Part shown: positions 1-7,365 of the stretch, in pieces
Numbering within the stretch: position 1 is the first letter of the stretch
How the letters are laid out: the number at the start of each line of letters is the position of its first letter
Virus record (IMG/VR): IMGVR_UViG_3300024518_002607
Location: 1 to 24,501 of that record
Direction: 5' to 3' (one strand)
Length of the DNA stretch: 24,501 nt
Source of the DNA: a virus
The notes under the pieces: generated by a model
What the model was told of the DNA's origin: nothing
Seen by the model: the letters and a program-made list of their open reading frames with translations, nothing else
Database searches by the model: none
Translations under genes and position numbers: made by a program

Positions 1-106
1 ACTTGTCGCACTCGTCGCCCGCCGTGAAACAGGCACGACACGGCCACCAGCCCAGGGCGAACCAGGCGAACGCGAACAAAATCGCGAGCTCGTGCAGGCC
101 TGGCAT
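1..106 (-). CDS. Partial small membrane protein with CxxC motif
   Basis: An ATG at 106 directly follows the TGA of the upstream gene (107-109) and opens a frame that stays open to the left window edge, giving the first 35 residues. It starts MPGLHELAILFAFAWFALG, a hydrophobic segment, then WWPCRACFTAGDECDK, with a CxxC pair and a third cysteine. The tight junction with the upstream tail-region gene supports a real gene in the same operon. A single N-terminal membrane segment followed by cysteines could be a small membrane-anchored metal-binding or tail-accessory protein. I do not recognise the family, and the C-terminus is outside the window. Confidence 0.55.
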   Translation of the reverse strand, partial: MPGLHELAILFAFAWFALGWWPCRACFTAGDECDK

Positions 107-694
107 TCAAGGGCACTCCATTTGTACTATTCGGTAATTTGTGCCCGAATCCCACACGGCGAGGCCGGCGTCGTCCTCGTCGCCCTCGAACACGTTGCCG
201 CTTGAGGCCGCCAGGTTGTGAACCGTGATCGCGGTCACGTTCGCCTCGCCCGGCCCGTATTGGTGCGTGATAGTCGCGGCCTTGCTCGCGTCGCCGGCAG
301 CCAGGTCGGCGTCAAGGGTGAACCGCACGAGCGATTTGAAGGGCACGGGCTCGAACAACCACACGCCGGCCGCGTCAGAATCGGCCGCCGATTGTGCGTG
401 ACGCCAGAGCCGCAACTTTTGACCCGAGGCGCACCCGCCGCCGAGCCAGTCGACGACGTTGAGGGCGGGAAAATTTACGGCGTCCGAGGCGACGAACGCG
501 CCCGCGCTCGAGATCCATTCGGTCGCCGTGCCCGTGCCGCCGGCCGCGATCGCGCCGTCGGCTTTCGCGATCTTAAACGAGACCGGCCCGACGCCGCGCC
601 GGCCGCCGCCGGGGCCGACCTGCGACTCGAGGGCGACGAGCTTGCGCTCGATCCGTTTCGCCTGCTCGGTCGTGAGGTAGTGTCGGCCGGTCAC
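107..694 (-). CDS. Hypothetical tail-region protein
   Basis: This 195-residue protein starts at GTG 694, which overlaps the stop of the upstream gene as GTGA (691-694), so translation is probably coupled. Its N-terminus holds a short charged helix (LTTEQAKRIERKLVALE), a glycine-rich linker near residues 28-35, and then a Ser/Ala/Gly-rich, beta-predicted body. I recognise no catalytic motif. Its position downstream of the tape measure and tail-tip genes, and the helix-plus-beta layout, suggest a virion-associated tail or fibre accessory. This is inferred from context only. Confidence 0.7.
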   Translation of the reverse strand: MTGRHYLTTEQAKRIERKLVALESQVGPGGGRRGVGPVSFKIAKADGAIAAGGTGTATEWISSAGAFVASDAVNFPALNVVDWLGGGCASGQKLRLWRHAQSAADSDAAGVWLFEPVPFKSLVRFTLDADLAAGDASKAATITHQYGPGEANVTAITVHNLAASSGNVFEGDEDDAGLAVWDSGTNYRIVQMECP

Positions 695-960
695 GGTATC
701 CTCGCCTCGATTCGCTTAAGTAGTTGTTCGGACACTTCCGCGTGCGTGTTGAGTTGCCCGAGCGTGTCACGAATCACGCGCAGGTCGCTCTCGATCTGAT
801 CGAGCCGCTTGGCGTGCGACTTGTTAATCAATCGCTGCGCGTCGGGCGACAGCTCGCCGCCCTCGCCGCCCAGGCGGGCACGCACGAGGGGCACGAGCAG
901 CTTGTCGAGCATCGTGTAAACGACGAGCACCAGGGCGGGCACGAGGCCGTCTTTGAACAT
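691..960 (-). CDS. Small membrane protein with coiled coil
   Basis: This 89-residue protein starts at ATG 960, 20 bases after the upstream stop. A GTG at 966 (VEMFKDG) is a possible alternative start. Residues about 5-25 (DGLVPALVLVVYTMLDKLLV) form one hydrophobic membrane segment. The rest, from about residue 40, is a charged helix with heptad character (DQIESDLRVIRDTLGQLN...EQLLKRIEARIP). One N-terminal helix plus a coiled coil resembles XhlA-like haemolysin/holin accessory proteins and small tail-module membrane proteins. It could be an accessory lysis component or a tail-linked anchor. No specific family is certain. Its stop overlaps the next GTG start. Confidence 0.7.
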   Translation of the reverse strand: MFKDGLVPALVLVVYTMLDKLLVPLVRARLGGEGGELSPDAQRLINKSHAKRLDQIESDLRVIRDTLGQLNTHAEVSEQLLKRIEARIP

Positions 961-980
961 TTCCACACGGGCACCCGTTT

Positions 981-1802
981 TTAGGCGGCTTTTGCGTTGA
1001 GGGCGATCGCCTGGTCGGGCGCCGTGAACGCGGTCACGGTCACGACGTCGGGGTCGTACTGGAACGAGGCGCCCGCGTTGAGCTTGATCGCGGCGAGCGT
1101 GCGGGCGGTGCCGTTGCCCAACGCGTTGAGCGTGCACCCCTCGAGGTTCGCGTTGCTGGTAATCCCGCCCGACGAATTCCAAAAACAGGTGCCGCCGAAC
1201 CCGTTGAGGGTCGCGAGCGCGCTTTCCTCCTCGAGGTATAGCTTGCCGCCGTAGAGCTGCGCAGTCGCGAGGGCCGCGCGGATTCGCGACGTGCCGCCCA
1301 GTTGTCGCAGCGTCGTGAGCGTGCACCCCTCGCCGGCCCAGAGCTCGCCGCCTTGTAGCGAGAGCGTCGCGGCGGTCGCCGTCTCGGCCAGGCGGCCCGC
1401 CAGGGCGACCGAACCCGCGAGCTGCGTGAGCGTCGCGATCGCCGACCCGAGCAGATAGAGGCCCGCCTTGCCGGCCGACCCGGCCGCCGTGCCACGCACG
1501 AGAACCGAGATCGCGGCGCCCGACAAATCGACGTAGGACACGCCGCCGCCGGCGAACTCGAACCGATTAGGATCGATCGCCAGGTAGCCAGCCGCGACCG
1601 AGCCGATCGCCGCTGTAAATCCTTTCTCGACGATAAAATCGCCGATCGCGACGCCGCTTTGCGCGAGGCCCGCGTTAATCGGGTTGTTGTAGTCGGGTGA
1701 TAGTCGCACGTCGTTCGTCGAGACGGGCACGGCCGCCGGCGACCAGTTAGCGGCGACCGAATAGTCGCCGCTAGTCGTTCCAAGCCAGAGCTTAGTTGCC
1801 AT
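981..1802 (-). CDS. Beta-rich repeat protein, probable tail fibre or tip accessory
   Basis: This 273-residue protein has ATG 1802 preceded by an AAGGATT Shine-Dalgarno site. It begins MATKLWLGTTSGDYSVAANW, a pattern like the 'W..G..G.w..a.NWs...vP...D.v' start of beta-helix or autotransporter-associated repeat proteins that are common in planctomycetes. The rest is Ala/Gly/Leu/Thr-rich with regular short strands (for example LYLLGSAIATLTQLAGSVAL), as expected of a solenoid. There is no signal peptide. Its place after the tape measure and a putative tail-tip protein suggests a fibre or receptor-contact protein. The solenoid fold is inferred from sequence texture. Confidence 0.75.
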   Translation of the reverse strand: MATKLWLGTTSGDYSVAANWSPAAVPVSTNDVRLSPDYNNPINAGLAQSGVAIGDFIVEKGFTAAIGSVAAGYLAIDPNRFEFAGGGVSYVDLSGAAISVLVRGTAAGSAGKAGLYLLGSAIATLTQLAGSVALAGRLAETATAATLSLQGGELWAGEGCTLTTLRQLGGTSRIRAALATAQLYGGKLYLEEESALATLNGFGGTCFWNSSGGITSNANLEGCTLNALGNGTARTLAAIKLNAGASFQYDPDVVTVTAFTAPDQAIALNAKAA

Positions 1803-1814
1803 TGTGGTTAATCC

Positions 1815-2648
1815 TTACAAGTCGAGGTGAGCGAAGTCGACCGCACCAGGCGGCGGCGTAAAACTCTTGAATACGGGCGCATCGTTCTCGCCGAGGATCA
1901 GGCCCGTTTCGCCCAGGTTGACGACGATCGGCGCGCCGGTATCGCTCACGGCCTGCTCGACGATATTCCTCGTGCCGAACGGGTTGTATAGCGTGCCCTG
2001 GTGCAGGATCTCGAGGTCGTGCCCTTCGGGGTCGTGTCGGAACACGAACGTCACGGCCTCGAACGTGTGCCCGTTGCGGAACAACTCGCCCGACGTCGAG
2101 AGGCCGGCGAATTTGATCGTGCCGGCCGGGTTGCCGAGAAATTCGCCCGCGTTTGTGCCGCCGACGAGCGCCTCGTGCGCAGCGAAGTCGAAATCGGCGC
2201 GGTTTACGACCCAGTTTACGACGGTGATCGGCACCTCGTACATCGCCGGCGGGTCGAACTTTTCGTTCGCGTAGGTCGTCACGGGGTTGCCGTCGACGTC
2301 GCGCTCGAGTACGCGCTCGACCAGTTCGACCGAGCGGGTGATCTTCGGGGGCTCGAGAGTCGGGTCGGCGTTCTCGTCGGTCGGCGGTTCGTCGTCCGCG
2401 CTGGTCGAGTAGGTAACGGTGATCGTCCAGAACCCCATGTTCTGGTCGCTCTCCTTGCCCGTGACGTTCGAGACGAACGCGCCCGAGAAATACGGGCACG
2501 CGTCGCCCTTTTTTGGGATCGTCGAGAACGCGTACACGGCCGGCGGTAGGAATCCCGCGCCCTCGTCGTTGAGTTGCCAAGTCTCGCGAAATACAACGCC
2601 CGAGTCGGTCACGTCGAACTCGCGGCCGCGTTGCTCGAGAATACTCAT
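1815..2648 (-). CDS. Hypothetical tail protein (distal tail/tip candidate)
   Basis: This 277-residue protein starts at ATG 2648, overlapping the tape measure stop as ATGA (2645-2648). The composition is that of a folded, beta-rich soluble protein (FWTITVTYST, VNWVVNRADFDFAAHEAL, FEAVTFVFRHDPEGHDLEIL). I see no enzyme motif, signal peptide or membrane segment. In siphovirus gene order the gene immediately after the tape measure is usually a distal tail or baseplate-hub protein. That role is proposed from position alone. Confidence 0.75.
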   Translation of the reverse strand: MSILEQRGREFDVTDSGVVFRETWQLNDEGAGFLPPAVYAFSTIPKKGDACPYFSGAFVSNVTGKESDQNMGFWTITVTYSTSADDEPPTDENADPTLEPPKITRSVELVERVLERDVDGNPVTTYANEKFDPPAMYEVPITVVNWVVNRADFDFAAHEALVGGTNAGEFLGNPAGTIKFAGLSTSGELFRNGHTFEAVTFVFRHDPEGHDLEILHQGTLYNPFGTRNIVEQAVSDTGAPIVVNLGETGLILGENDAPVFKSFTPPPGAVDFAHLDL

Positions 2649-4372
2649 AGCGGGGCCTCGGTCATCGGGTCGGCCTGGTTGCGGTTGAGTTGGTCGACGC
2701 CGTCGCGTATGTCGCCCGCGATCTCGACTTGTTCCTCGGCCGCGTCGGCGGCGCGGGTTGCCGGGTCGCTCGCTTTTGCGTTGCGTTGCGCGGCCGAGAA
2801 CGCCGCCGCCGTGCCACGCAATAAAGCGCCGGGCGTGATCGCCGCGCCCGTCGCCGCCGAGGCGGCCGCGAGGGCGGGCAGGGCGATCGCCTGGTCGGGG
2901 TCAGTGCCGAACAGGTCGGGCGCGTTTGCTTCCGCGTCGGCCGCTCGCGCGATCGCCTCGTCGCGCTCGGCCTCGGCGGCCGCCGTCGACGCGTCGAGGC
3001 GAGCGGTCAGCCGGTTAAAATTGCGGGCGGTTCGATCCTCGCGGCCGGTCTGGATGCCCTCGAGGGCGCCGCCCGCGCCCTCGAGGGCCGCTTGTGAGGG
3101 TAGCAGGCCGGCGAGTTGTGTCGGCAATACTTGCCGCATTCGCCCGATATTGCGTAGCATTTTGACCATCGACCTCGCGACGAACCCGACAATCTGGTCG
3201 AACAGTTGCTGCACGAACAGGGCGAGCTCGGCCCAGATCCGCTTGAGCCCGTTGATCCCGGCCACGAACTCGGCGCGGATCGACAGCCAGAGCACCTCGA
3301 CGGCGAGCTTGATGTCGCCGGCCGCGATCGCGTCGGCGATCCCGCCCCAGGCGTGCGTAAACTTTTCCTTGAGCACCTCGGCGACGTTCGTGAATTTTAG
3401 CAGGGCCGCGACGCCCAGCGCGACGAGCCCGATCACGATCCCGAGGGGCGAGAACACGAGCGCGAACGCGGAGGCGACGAGGCCGAGCACGGCCGCCAGG
3501 CCGACGGCGACGCCGCCGATCGCCATCAGGGCGACGCCGGCCGCACCCACGCCGGCCGCGACGGCCGCGACCGTTATAATCAATTGCTTGTTTGCCTTGA
3601 CCCAGCCGAGGACCGTATGAACGACACGGGTCGCAGTTTGCGCGATCTTGAGGGCGGCGGGCAGTAGGGCCTCGCCGATCGCGAACGCGACGGCCTTGAC
3701 CGTTCGCCAAAGTTCGTTTTGTGCGTCGACCATAGCGGCCGCGCCGGCGGCCGACTCGCCCGACAGCGAAAGCCCGAGCGCGCGGGCCTGCTCGCGCATC
3801 CCCTCGATCCCGGCCGCGCCGTTCGCGAACATGGGGAGCAGTTGCCGGCCGGCTCGCCCGAACAGCTTTTGCGCGACCGCGCCCTTTTTGCTTTCATCGG
3901 TCATCTTAGATAACCCCTCGGCGACGAGCAAGAACTGTTCCTCGGGGCTCAGGCCTTCGAGATCGGCAACAGTCAGGCCGACCTCGGCGAGCGAGTCGGC
4001 CGCCATTTTAGACCCGGTCGCCGCGTCGAACGTCGCCCGCGAGAGGCCGAATAACGCTTTCTCAACGAACTCGATCGACCCGCCCGACTGCTCGGCGGCG
4101 AACCCGACCTCGCTAATAAACTCAGCCGAGGTGCCGGTGCGCTTGCTTGTCTTGTCGACCTGGTCGCCGAGGTCGGCGAACACTTTGATCGCGCCGGCGA
4201 GCGGGCCGACGATCGCGGCCGACGCCATCGCGAGCCCGCGCCCCAGGCCGCCGACCGATCGCCCGAACGACTTAAGGCGTCGCTGCGCAGATTTTAGGCC
4301 CGCCGACAGGCGATCCTTGACGCCGAGCTCGACGAACGCCTTGCCGGCCCTGATGCCATCGGCTGCGCCCAT
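2645..4372 (-). CDS. Tape measure protein
   Basis: This 575-residue protein is the longest of the tail module and lies two genes after the frameshifted chaperone pair, where siphoviruses encode the tape measure. The N-terminal half carries helical text typical of the family (LGVKDRLSAGLKSAQRRLKSF, then GPLAGAIKVFADLGDQVDK and repeated Leu/Ala helices). Residues about 263-320 form a long hydrophobic Ala/Gly/Val stretch, as in many tape measures. The C-terminus is Ala-rich and charged. At the commonly observed 0.15 nm per residue it would specify a tail of roughly 85 nm. ATG 4372 is separated by one base from the upstream stop. Confidence 0.9.
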   Translation of the reverse strand: MGAADGIRAGKAFVELGVKDRLSAGLKSAQRRLKSFGRSVGGLGRGLAMASAAIVGPLAGAIKVFADLGDQVDKTSKRTGTSAEFISEVGFAAEQSGGSIEFVEKALFGLSRATFDAATGSKMAADSLAEVGLTVADLEGLSPEEQFLLVAEGLSKMTDESKKGAVAQKLFGRAGRQLLPMFANGAAGIEGMREQARALGLSLSGESAAGAAAMVDAQNELWRTVKAVAFAIGEALLPAALKIAQTATRVVHTVLGWVKANKQLIITVAAVAAGVGAAGVALMAIGGVAVGLAAVLGLVASAFALVFSPLGIVIGLVALGVAALLKFTNVAEVLKEKFTHAWGGIADAIAAGDIKLAVEVLWLSIRAEFVAGINGLKRIWAELALFVQQLFDQIVGFVARSMVKMLRNIGRMRQVLPTQLAGLLPSQAALEGAGGALEGIQTGREDRTARNFNRLTARLDASTAAAEAERDEAIARAADAEANAPDLFGTDPDQAIALPALAAASAATGAAITPGALLRGTAAAFSAAQRNAKASDPATRAADAAEEQVEIAGDIRDGVDQLNRNQADPMTEAPL

Positions 4373-4373
4373 T

Positions 4374-4814
4374 TTACTTGATCACCCCTTTCCACGCCTT
4401 GAGGATCTCGGGCAGTTCGCGGCGCAGCGCCGGCGCCATGAACGGGCGTGCCGGGTACACGACGCGCATCGGCTTACGGCCGCCGATCTTGCGAACGAAT
4501 CGGCCGCCGTGTTCGTTCGCCTGCGCGGCGCCGGGGTTCGCGCTCGCTCGAACTTTCGGCCCGACGACGGCGACCTCGCGTTGAGAATCCCAGCCGACGA
4601 GCACCAGGCGCCGCAAGAACCCCAGGTGGGCCGCCGGCGGTTGACCAGGCTTTGACGCGGTGCGGCGCCGCTTCATCGACGCCTGCGCACTCTTGCGCAC
4701 GGCGAACCCGCCCCGAAACAGGGCGCGGCGGCGACCCTGCGCGGCCTTTTTTCGTACGGCCGACGCGTCGAACCGACTCGTCGCTCGCATCGTGATCGCG
4801 AGGGCCTTGCCCAT
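4374..4814 (-). CDS. HK97 gp10-like tail completion/minor tail protein
   Basis: This 146-residue basic protein starts at ATG 4814, overlapping the TAA of the frameshift product by one base (TAATG). The N-terminal half is Arg/Lys-rich helix (SAVRKKAAQGRRRALFRGGF). The C-terminal part ends in ARPFMAPALRRELPEILKAW, a pattern typical of HK97 gp10-like or phage virion-morphogenesis proteins, where 'RPFl.pAl......i' is conserved. Such proteins complete the head-tail interface or tail terminus. Here it lies between the chaperones and the tape measure, which is not the usual gp10 position, so the exact structural role is open. Confidence 0.65.
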   Translation of the reverse strand: MGKALAITMRATSRFDASAVRKKAAQGRRRALFRGGFAVRKSAQASMKRRRTASKPGQPPAAHLGFLRRLVLVGWDSQREVAVVGPKVRASANPGAAQANEHGGRFVRKIGGRKPMRVVYPARPFMAPALRRELPEILKAWKGVIK

Positions 4815-5574
4815 TATTCGCCTTTTTTCTTGAAATGTTTGCGCATCCCGACGAGCTGGTCGCCACTCATGCCGCGCTGACGGCGATCGCCTGGCCGAAT
4901 CAGGTGCAGGGGCATCAGGTCGACGGGGTTGATCGCTCTAGCATGTTTTGCCCGGTTCTGGTTCATAATCGCGGCCATTACTGAACTGGTTTGGCCCCAG
5001 GCGTGCCGCGCCGCGCCGTGATACCGGGCGAGCAGCTCGCGCAGGGTCAGGGGTCCGGGTTCGCACCCGACGACGCCCGCGAGTTCGTCGATCCATTGCC
5101 AAGAATCGACAGGCTTCGCGTGATCTCGTCGTTGGCCTTTTCGAGCGCCGCGTCGATCGCCGGGTCGAACTCGTCGAGACGGCTCTCGAGAATCCCCTGC
5201 AGGCGGTCGGTCGCCTGCTTGCTTTTTTGCAGCGCGGCCGCCAGGGCGGCTCGGCCGTACTGGCGGAAAAAATCGACCAGGCCCTCGATCAGCGCGTCGG
5301 CCGCCTGGTCGAGCGGCTTGTGATCGTCGTTGCCGCCCAGCGCGACGCCGAACGCCTCGTCGGTCACGCCGAGCTCGTCGGCTTGCGGTTTGCACAACAC
5401 GAACAGCACGTCGACCAGCGTCAACGGATCTTCGAGTAGTTTCTGCACGAGCACCTCGTCGAGGTCGTTGACCAGGTCGAGGCCGAGCATTGCCTTGATT
5501 CTCTTGAGCCCGGTTATCGTGACGGCGATCAGCCAGGTGCGGCCCTCGTTGTCGGTGAAGGTTCGCCCGCTCAT
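4814..5574 (-). CDS. Tail assembly chaperone, predicted -1 frameshift fusion (gpGT-like)
   Basis: The frame -1 relative to the shorter chaperone stays open past its stop and encodes convincing protein: DSWQWIDELAGVVGCEPGPL followed by TLRELLARYHGAARHAWGQT, ending HFKKKGE at 4814. It lacks a credible independent start before this conserved-looking stretch. A -1 shift near 5137-5143 would join the first 143 or so residues of the short form to this extension, giving about 253 residues. Siphoviruses commonly make G and G-T chaperones this way just upstream of the tape measure, and the order here fits. The shift site itself is not canonical, so the junction is inferred. Confidence 0.7.
5047..5574 (-). 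CDS. Tail assembly chaperone, short form (gpG-like)
   Basis: This 175-residue protein starts at ATG 5574 and overlaps the upstream stop as ATGA (5571-5574). It begins with a small beta unit (GRTFTDNEGRTWLIAVTIT) and continues as acidic helices (LDEVLVQKLLEDPLTLVDVLFVL, split by short loops). The final 30 or so residues (LGNGSTNSRASSGANPDP) are low-complexity, while the alternative -1 frame there is protein-like, as expected for a short frame that terminates beyond a shift site. It lies two genes before the tape measure and after the tail tube, matching the usual chaperone position. Confidence 0.8.
   Translation of the reverse strand: MSGRTFTDNEGRTWLIAVTITGLKRIKAMLGLDLVNDLDEVLVQKLLEDPLTLVDVLFVLCKPQADELGVTDEAFGVALGGNDDHKPLDQAADALIEGLVDFFRQYGRAALAAALQKSKQATDRLQGILESRLDEFDPAIDAALEKANDEITRSLSILGNGSTNSRASSGANPDP
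5137..5143 (-). other. Candidate -1 ribosomal frameshift heptamer
   Basis: On the minus strand the heptamer is C GAA AAG in the frame of the short chaperone. Slipping -1 gives CGA AAA: the A-site lysine tRNA re-pairs well, the glutamate tRNA less so, and the motif is therefore not a canonical XXXYYYZ. Immediately downstream GCCAACGAC can pair with GTCG and TTGGC (stem with a bulge, about 5133-5100), a possible stimulatory structure. An A6 run at 5223-5228 is a second, less likely site, because the -1 frame between the two sites looks like non-coding shadow. Confidence 0.35.
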
Positions 5575-5951
5575 ACGTCGTCCCCCTCGGGGCCGGTCGG
5601 CGCGTCGTCGGCCGGCCGGCGGGTGCGTTTGCGTGGCGGCGTTGCGGTCGCCTGGCGGCCGCCTGCAGCATCGAGCAGCAGTTCGAGCTGGTCGGCCTGG
5701 TTGAACACGTCGAACCCAGGGCGGGCACGTGTGACGCCCTGGCGCAACGCCTTGACGACGTCGGCCGCGTGACCTTCGAGCGCGTCGTCGTCGACGAGCT
5801 CGAGCACCTCGAGCACCTCCGCGCGAGTATTCCGCACGAGGGCGACCTCGGCGTCGCCTGGCGGCGTGCCGCCGTCGAGTTCGCCGTTATACGCGGCGAC
5901 CGCCTCGCGGCGTGCCTTGATCCGTTCGCGGATCGTGTCGGTCGGGTTCAT
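5571..5951 (-). CDS. Hypothetical protein in tail module
   Basis: This 126-residue protein has ATG 5951 preceded by the motif CGAAAGG 7 bases upstream (5959-5965). It is helical and highly charged: an N-terminal basic helix (TIRERIKARREAVAAYNGEL), a central acidic helix (EVLEVLELVDDDALEGHAADVV) and a disordered C-terminus rich in Pro, Arg and Asp (TPPRKRTRRPADDAP). I recognise no family. It sits between the tail tube and chaperone genes, so a small tail-assembly factor is possible. That placement is the only functional hint. Confidence 0.75.
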   Translation of the reverse strand: MNPTDTIRERIKARREAVAAYNGELDGGTPPGDAEVALVRNTRAEVLEVLELVDDDALEGHAADVVKALRQGVTRARPGFDVFNQADQLELLLDAAGGRQATATPPRKRTRRPADDAPTGPEGDDV

Positions 5952-5993
5952 AGCTTGACCTTTCGCAGATAAATGAGGGCGGGGGGTGCAAAA

Positions 5994-6452
5994 TCAAGGG
6001 ACAATATACCAATCGGGTTCCACCAGTGCGGCCGATTCGACCTTGTAGGCGTTTTTGACCTCGACGTCGATTGTCATAGGATCCTCGAGGCCTTGCTGCA
6101 CGTTGAATCCGTACACGACGCCGTAAAATCGCGGCCCCTCGTTGCCCGACGAGGCAATCGCGCCGTCCATCACGGCGAACTCAGACTCGGTGTCGAGATC
6201 GAACGAGTTCTTGAGGGCGTCGAACACGGTGTCGGCGCCGCTCAGGTAGTTATAGCCGAAACTCATCGAGATATTCTTAAGGCCGGGGTGCGTGTATTCC
6301 CAATCGCTCGCCCGCGACCGGGTCGGCCCGGCCTCGTTCTTCGCGAGGTCGACACTGACGTCGATCGCTTGCGTGATCTCGACCCACGTCGGGCTCGCGT
6401 GCGATCCGGTGTTGTAGTATAGTTTGCAATCGCGGCCGGTAACTTTCGACAT
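5994..6452 (-). CDS. Major tail (tube) protein
   Basis: This 152-residue protein starts at ATG 6452 (MSKVTGRDCKLYY), chosen because GAGGGA lies 8 bases upstream. A TTG at 6458 in frame is less likely. The text matches tail tube proteins: a start describing 'W.ei..a.dvsv.lakneae..tR...', a central segment SMSFGYNYLSGADTVFDALK, and the end EDPMTIDVEVKNAYKVESA. These are typical of the tube-forming beta-sandwich that assembles as stacked hexamers around the tape measure. It is followed by the chaperone genes and tape measure, the standard siphovirus order. Confidence 0.8.
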   Translation of the reverse strand: MSKVTGRDCKLYYNTGSHASPTWVEITQAIDVSVDLAKNEAGPTRSRASDWEYTHPGLKNISMSFGYNYLSGADTVFDALKNSFDLDTESEFAVMDGAIASSGNEGPRFYGVVYGFNVQQGLEDPMTIDVEVKNAYKVESAALVEPDWYIVP

Positions 6453-6454
6453 GG

Positions 6455-6895
6455 TCAATTCCCTCGTGAATAGGTTGCGACGATCGGGATCGTGCCGACT
6501 CCAAAGTCGGCGAGGTGTTCAGGGTCGAGCAGGGGTTCGGCCTCGAGCGTTTGGAGCGTCGCGCCGTCGATCGCCGCGACCGCAGACAGCCACGCTACCA
6601 TCTCCTCGAGGTGCAGAAATAGCGACTCGACGTTCGCCGGCGAAATCGCGCCAGTTTCCATCGACAGTTTGAGCTGTATCACGATCTCGACACTGGTTAG
6701 CGTGTTCTCGTTGTATCCTCGATCGGCGAACGAGGTCGCGAACCCGGCCGGCCGCACCGTGACAGCCATCGCGGCGAGCGTCTCGACGTCGACCCGTCGC
6801 GAGTATCCTTTCACGGCCGTCACGGTCGTCGTGAACGAACCCGCGTTGATCACGGTCACGATCGCGTTGATCAGGTCGGTGAGGTTCGAGGCCAT
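6455..6895 (-). CDS. Tail terminator/completion-like protein
   Basis: This 146-residue protein has ATG 6895, six bases after the upstream stop, and no strong Shine-Dalgarno site. It opens with a helix (NLTDLINAIVTVINAGSFTT) and continues with alternating strands (VETLAAMAVTVRPAGF, TSVEIVIQLKLSM) and a helix (ANVESLFLHLEEMVAWL), the alpha/beta pattern common in small tail-terminator or head-tail joining proteins. It lies directly before the tail tube gene, the usual place of gpU/tail-terminator-like genes. Assignment rests on pattern and position. Confidence 0.6.
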   Translation of the reverse strand: MASNLTDLINAIVTVINAGSFTTTVTAVKGYSRRVDVETLAAMAVTVRPAGFATSFADRGYNENTLTSVEIVIQLKLSMETGAISPANVESLFLHLEEMVAWLSAVAAIDGATLQTLEAEPLLDPEHLADFGVGTIPIVATYSRGN

Positions 6896-6901
6896 GTATC
6901 A

Positions 6902-7297
6902 TCAGGAGCTCGAGTCTAGTCGGGTGTGAATTCGCAGTAGTCGGTGATCGGCGTCGTCGTATGTATACACGGGGCCGCCCTCGACGCCGACGACCGCGTA
7001 AGTATATGTTCCGCCGCCGCGTGTCTCGGCGATCACGTCGCCCAGCGCGGGCAGGATCGCGGCGCCATCCCACACGAGCAGCGCGGCCGGTATTAGCCAG
7101 TCAACGAGCTGCGCCTCGTTTCGCACGGCGCCGTAGTCGCCCAGCTCCTCGATCCGCGTCGCGCTCTTAATCGCGGCGATTCCGGTCGCGGGCAGGCCGC
7201 CCGTGCGGTCGTACGAAATCGCGACGGCGAACTCGTCGGCGTTGACCTGCACGGCCTCGAGATCATAGTCGATCGAGTCGCTGAAGGTTCGCGTCAT
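6902..7297 (-). CDS. Head-tail connector-like protein
   Basis: This 131-residue protein has ATG 7297 with AAGGG 8 bases upstream. It contains mixed alpha/beta text with no enzyme motif: DEFAVAISYDRTGGLPA, a helix AQLVDWLIPAALLVWDGAA, then beta strands TYTYAVVGVEGGPVYTYDD. Small proteins at this position, between the capsid block and the tail terminator/tube, are often stopper or head-completion proteins. I cannot identify the family by sequence. A terminator-like hairpin precedes it (7319-7342), so its expression may be lower than that of the capsid genes. Confidence 0.55.
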   Translation of the reverse strand: MTRTFSDSIDYDLEAVQVNADEFAVAISYDRTGGLPATGIAAIKSATRIEELGDYGAVRNEAQLVDWLIPAALLVWDGAAILPALGDVIAETRGGGTYTYAVVGVEGGPVYTYDDADHRLLRIHTRLDSSS

Positions 7298-7318
7298 GGC
7301 CTCGGCCCTTGTTTAAAC

Positions 7319-7342
7319 GGCGACGACCCGAGGGCCGCCGCC
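7319..7342 (-). terminator. Hairpin between head genes, weak terminator/attenuator candidate
   Basis: On the minus-strand transcript GGCGGCGGCC (7342-7333) pairs with GGUCGUCGCC (7328-7319), a 10-bp stem with two G-U pairs and a CUCG loop, directly followed by GUUUAAAC. The short U tract is weak, so it may reduce rather than stop transcription. It lies in a 68-base gap between the helix-hairpin-helix gene and the connector gene. Confidence 0.35.
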
Positions 7343-7365
7343 GAACCCTCCAACCCTGCGACGGG

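Noticed and set aside
2645-4372. Hydrophobic stretches of the tape measure as a membrane transporter
   Set aside because: Position and helical repeats fit a tape measure, in which such hydrophobic regions are normal.
2574-4655. Long plus-strand open frames opposite the tape measure and downstream genes
   Set aside because: Pro/Ser/Ala/Arg-rich shadows of well-supported minus-strand genes; high GC keeps antisense frames open.
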